The notes under the pieces are model-generated. The model ran no database searches. It had not been told where the DNA came from and saw only the letters and a program-made list of their open reading frames with translations. From the IMG/VR virus record IMGVR_UViG_3300029268_000036, positions 1 through 43,708 of that record: a stretch of DNA of 43,708 bases. The stretch is one strand, 5' to 3'. Source of the stretch: a virus. The translations under genes and the position numbers were made by a program. Each line of letters opens with the position of its first letter. The stretch's first letter is position 1. Below are positions 43,153 to 43,708 of the stretch, piece by piece.

Positions 43153-43521
43153 TTATTCCTCTGAATCTGGCTTAATACTTTTTAATTTAGCAATAACAGC
43201 CTTTGCATGTTGTTTATCCACATTAGGATTCTCTCTTATTTCTGATGCCAATTTTATTGCCATTTTTATAAAGTTTGGATCCTTTAATGCCATTCTATTA
43301 CACATTGGAAAAAATGGAACTTCACCACCTGCAAGATTTTTTATAGTTAGAAAGCATTCAGGATTCTCTTCAAAAATCTGATGTCTGTATGGTTTATCGA
43401 GAAGCCATTTAGTTGCAGGCGGATAACTCCCATATACTATATTTTCAGCATCTTTCAAATAAGAAACAAGATCTTTAACTTCTTGTTCAAACAATCTATG
43501 TTTTTTCGATTTATTTATCAT
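43153..43521 (-). CDS. hypothetical protein
   Basis: A 122-residue basic protein, starting at the ATG 43519-43521 because GGAGG lies 7 bases upstream; the frame is open 20 codons further without a binding site. It is helical with a Pro/Phe/Cys-containing middle (EVPFFPMCNRMALKD). No family is recognised. It lies upstream of the NUMOD3 endonuclease and would be in the same operon as RNA polymerase pair 2. Confidence 0.65.
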   Translation of the reverse strand: MINKSKKHRLFEQEVKDLVSYLKDAENIVYGSYPPATKWLLDKPYRHQIFEENPECFLTIKNLAGGEVPFFPMCNRMALKDPNFIKMAIKLASEIRENPNVDKQHAKAVIAKLKSIKPDSEE

Positions 43522-43581
43522 TATTTTTCCTCCAAATCTAGTTATGAGACACTTTTTAATTTTGTTCTGAATACCACACAT

Positions 43582-43708
43582 CTAATAATTTTTGTATCTA
43601 CAATCTATACAATTATATGGGCATTGGCAACATTTAAAATTTGGGCAAGAATAACTTGGAGGATCAATAGCATGATAAACAGTTAAAACTATACCCTTTG
43701 ATATAATA
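43582..43708 (-). CDS. Cys-rich protein, C-terminal end (partial)
   Basis: A frame open to the right edge ends at TAG (43582-43584). Its last about 25 residues are cysteine-rich (S-C-P-N-F-K-C-C-Q-C-P-Y-N-C-I-D-C-R), with six Cys that look like a zinc-binding knot. About 41 residues are present, so the gene continues outside the window. No ATG is seen within it. The composition supports a real gene, but the family is unknown. Confidence 0.55.
   Translation of the reverse strand, partial: IISKGIVLTVYHAIDPPSYSCPNFKCCQCPYNCIDCRYKNY

Noticed and set aside
1-43708. tRNA, rRNA or integrase/attachment sites
   Set aside because: No cloverleaf, rRNA-like or recombinase sequence was seen on either strand; this was an inspection by eye and a tRNA scan could still find something.

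Overview
This window looks like part of the genome of a large tailed phage with a contractile tail (myovirus, probably jumbo-sized). It is AT-rich and densely packed, and nearly every gene reads on the minus strand with short gaps or small overlaps. T4-type functions are spread through it: baseplate wedge proteins of the gp6 and gp25 families, a tail-tube protein, a gp26-like protein, a gp46/gp47 recombination nuclease, a UvsW-like helicase and a two-subunit type II topoisomerase. Unlike T4, it also carries two complete pairs of multisubunit RNA polymerase large subunits (beta and beta-prime). A phage-encoded outer-membrane beta-barrel with a signal peptide points to a Gram-negative host. No rRNA, tRNA or CRISPR array was seen.

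Layout. About 0-10 kb is a virion (tail and baseplate) block: a gp6-like wedge protein, four small proteins that share a helical N-terminal module (two of them clear tandem duplicates with glycine-rich segments), a gp25-like wedge protein, a gp26-like protein with a probable +1 programmed frameshift, and the tail tube. A terminator at about 9.95 kb separates this block from a unit holding a 28-residue membrane peptide, a small protein with family-B DNA polymerase-like motifs, and an unknown protein. That unit starts at a promoter-like motif at 11.66 kb. From 11.7 to 18.8 kb come FolE2 (GTP cyclohydrolase IB), a small unknown gene and RNA polymerase pair 1. From 18.8 to 25.4 kb are small proteins, a fused Mre11-Rad50 (gp47-gp46) protein, a UvsW-like helicase, three tiny overlapping genes and QueD. 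From 25.4 to 26.46 kb lies an isolated outer-membrane-protein gene with its own promoter-like motif and terminator. From 26.5 to 33.1 kb come topoisomerase II (gp52 and gp39 types), a metallopeptidase/VWA protein, its MoxR-type AAA+ partner, and a probable ssDNA-binding protein with its own promoter-like motif. From 34 to 43.1 kb RNA polymerase pair 2 lies between two unrelated HNH homing endonucleases. Partial genes touch both ends.

How the genes fit together. The phage appears to supply much of its own transcription (two RNA polymerases), replication and recombination (topoisomerase, SbcCD-like nuclease, helicase, ssDNA-binding protein), and part of the preQ0 pathway (FolE2 and QueD). FolE2 and QueD suggest 7-deazaguanine modification of its DNA, or altered queuosine supply. 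The most unusual points are the two unsplit polymerase pairs alongside a T4-like gene set, the long N-terminal extension on one beta subunit, the +1 frameshift candidate in the tail-assembly gene, the phage-borne outer-membrane protein, and a 19-bp element repeated exactly in two intergenic regions, with a third related copy, that probably marks promoters. All functional calls rest on motif recognition by eye; no database search was run.
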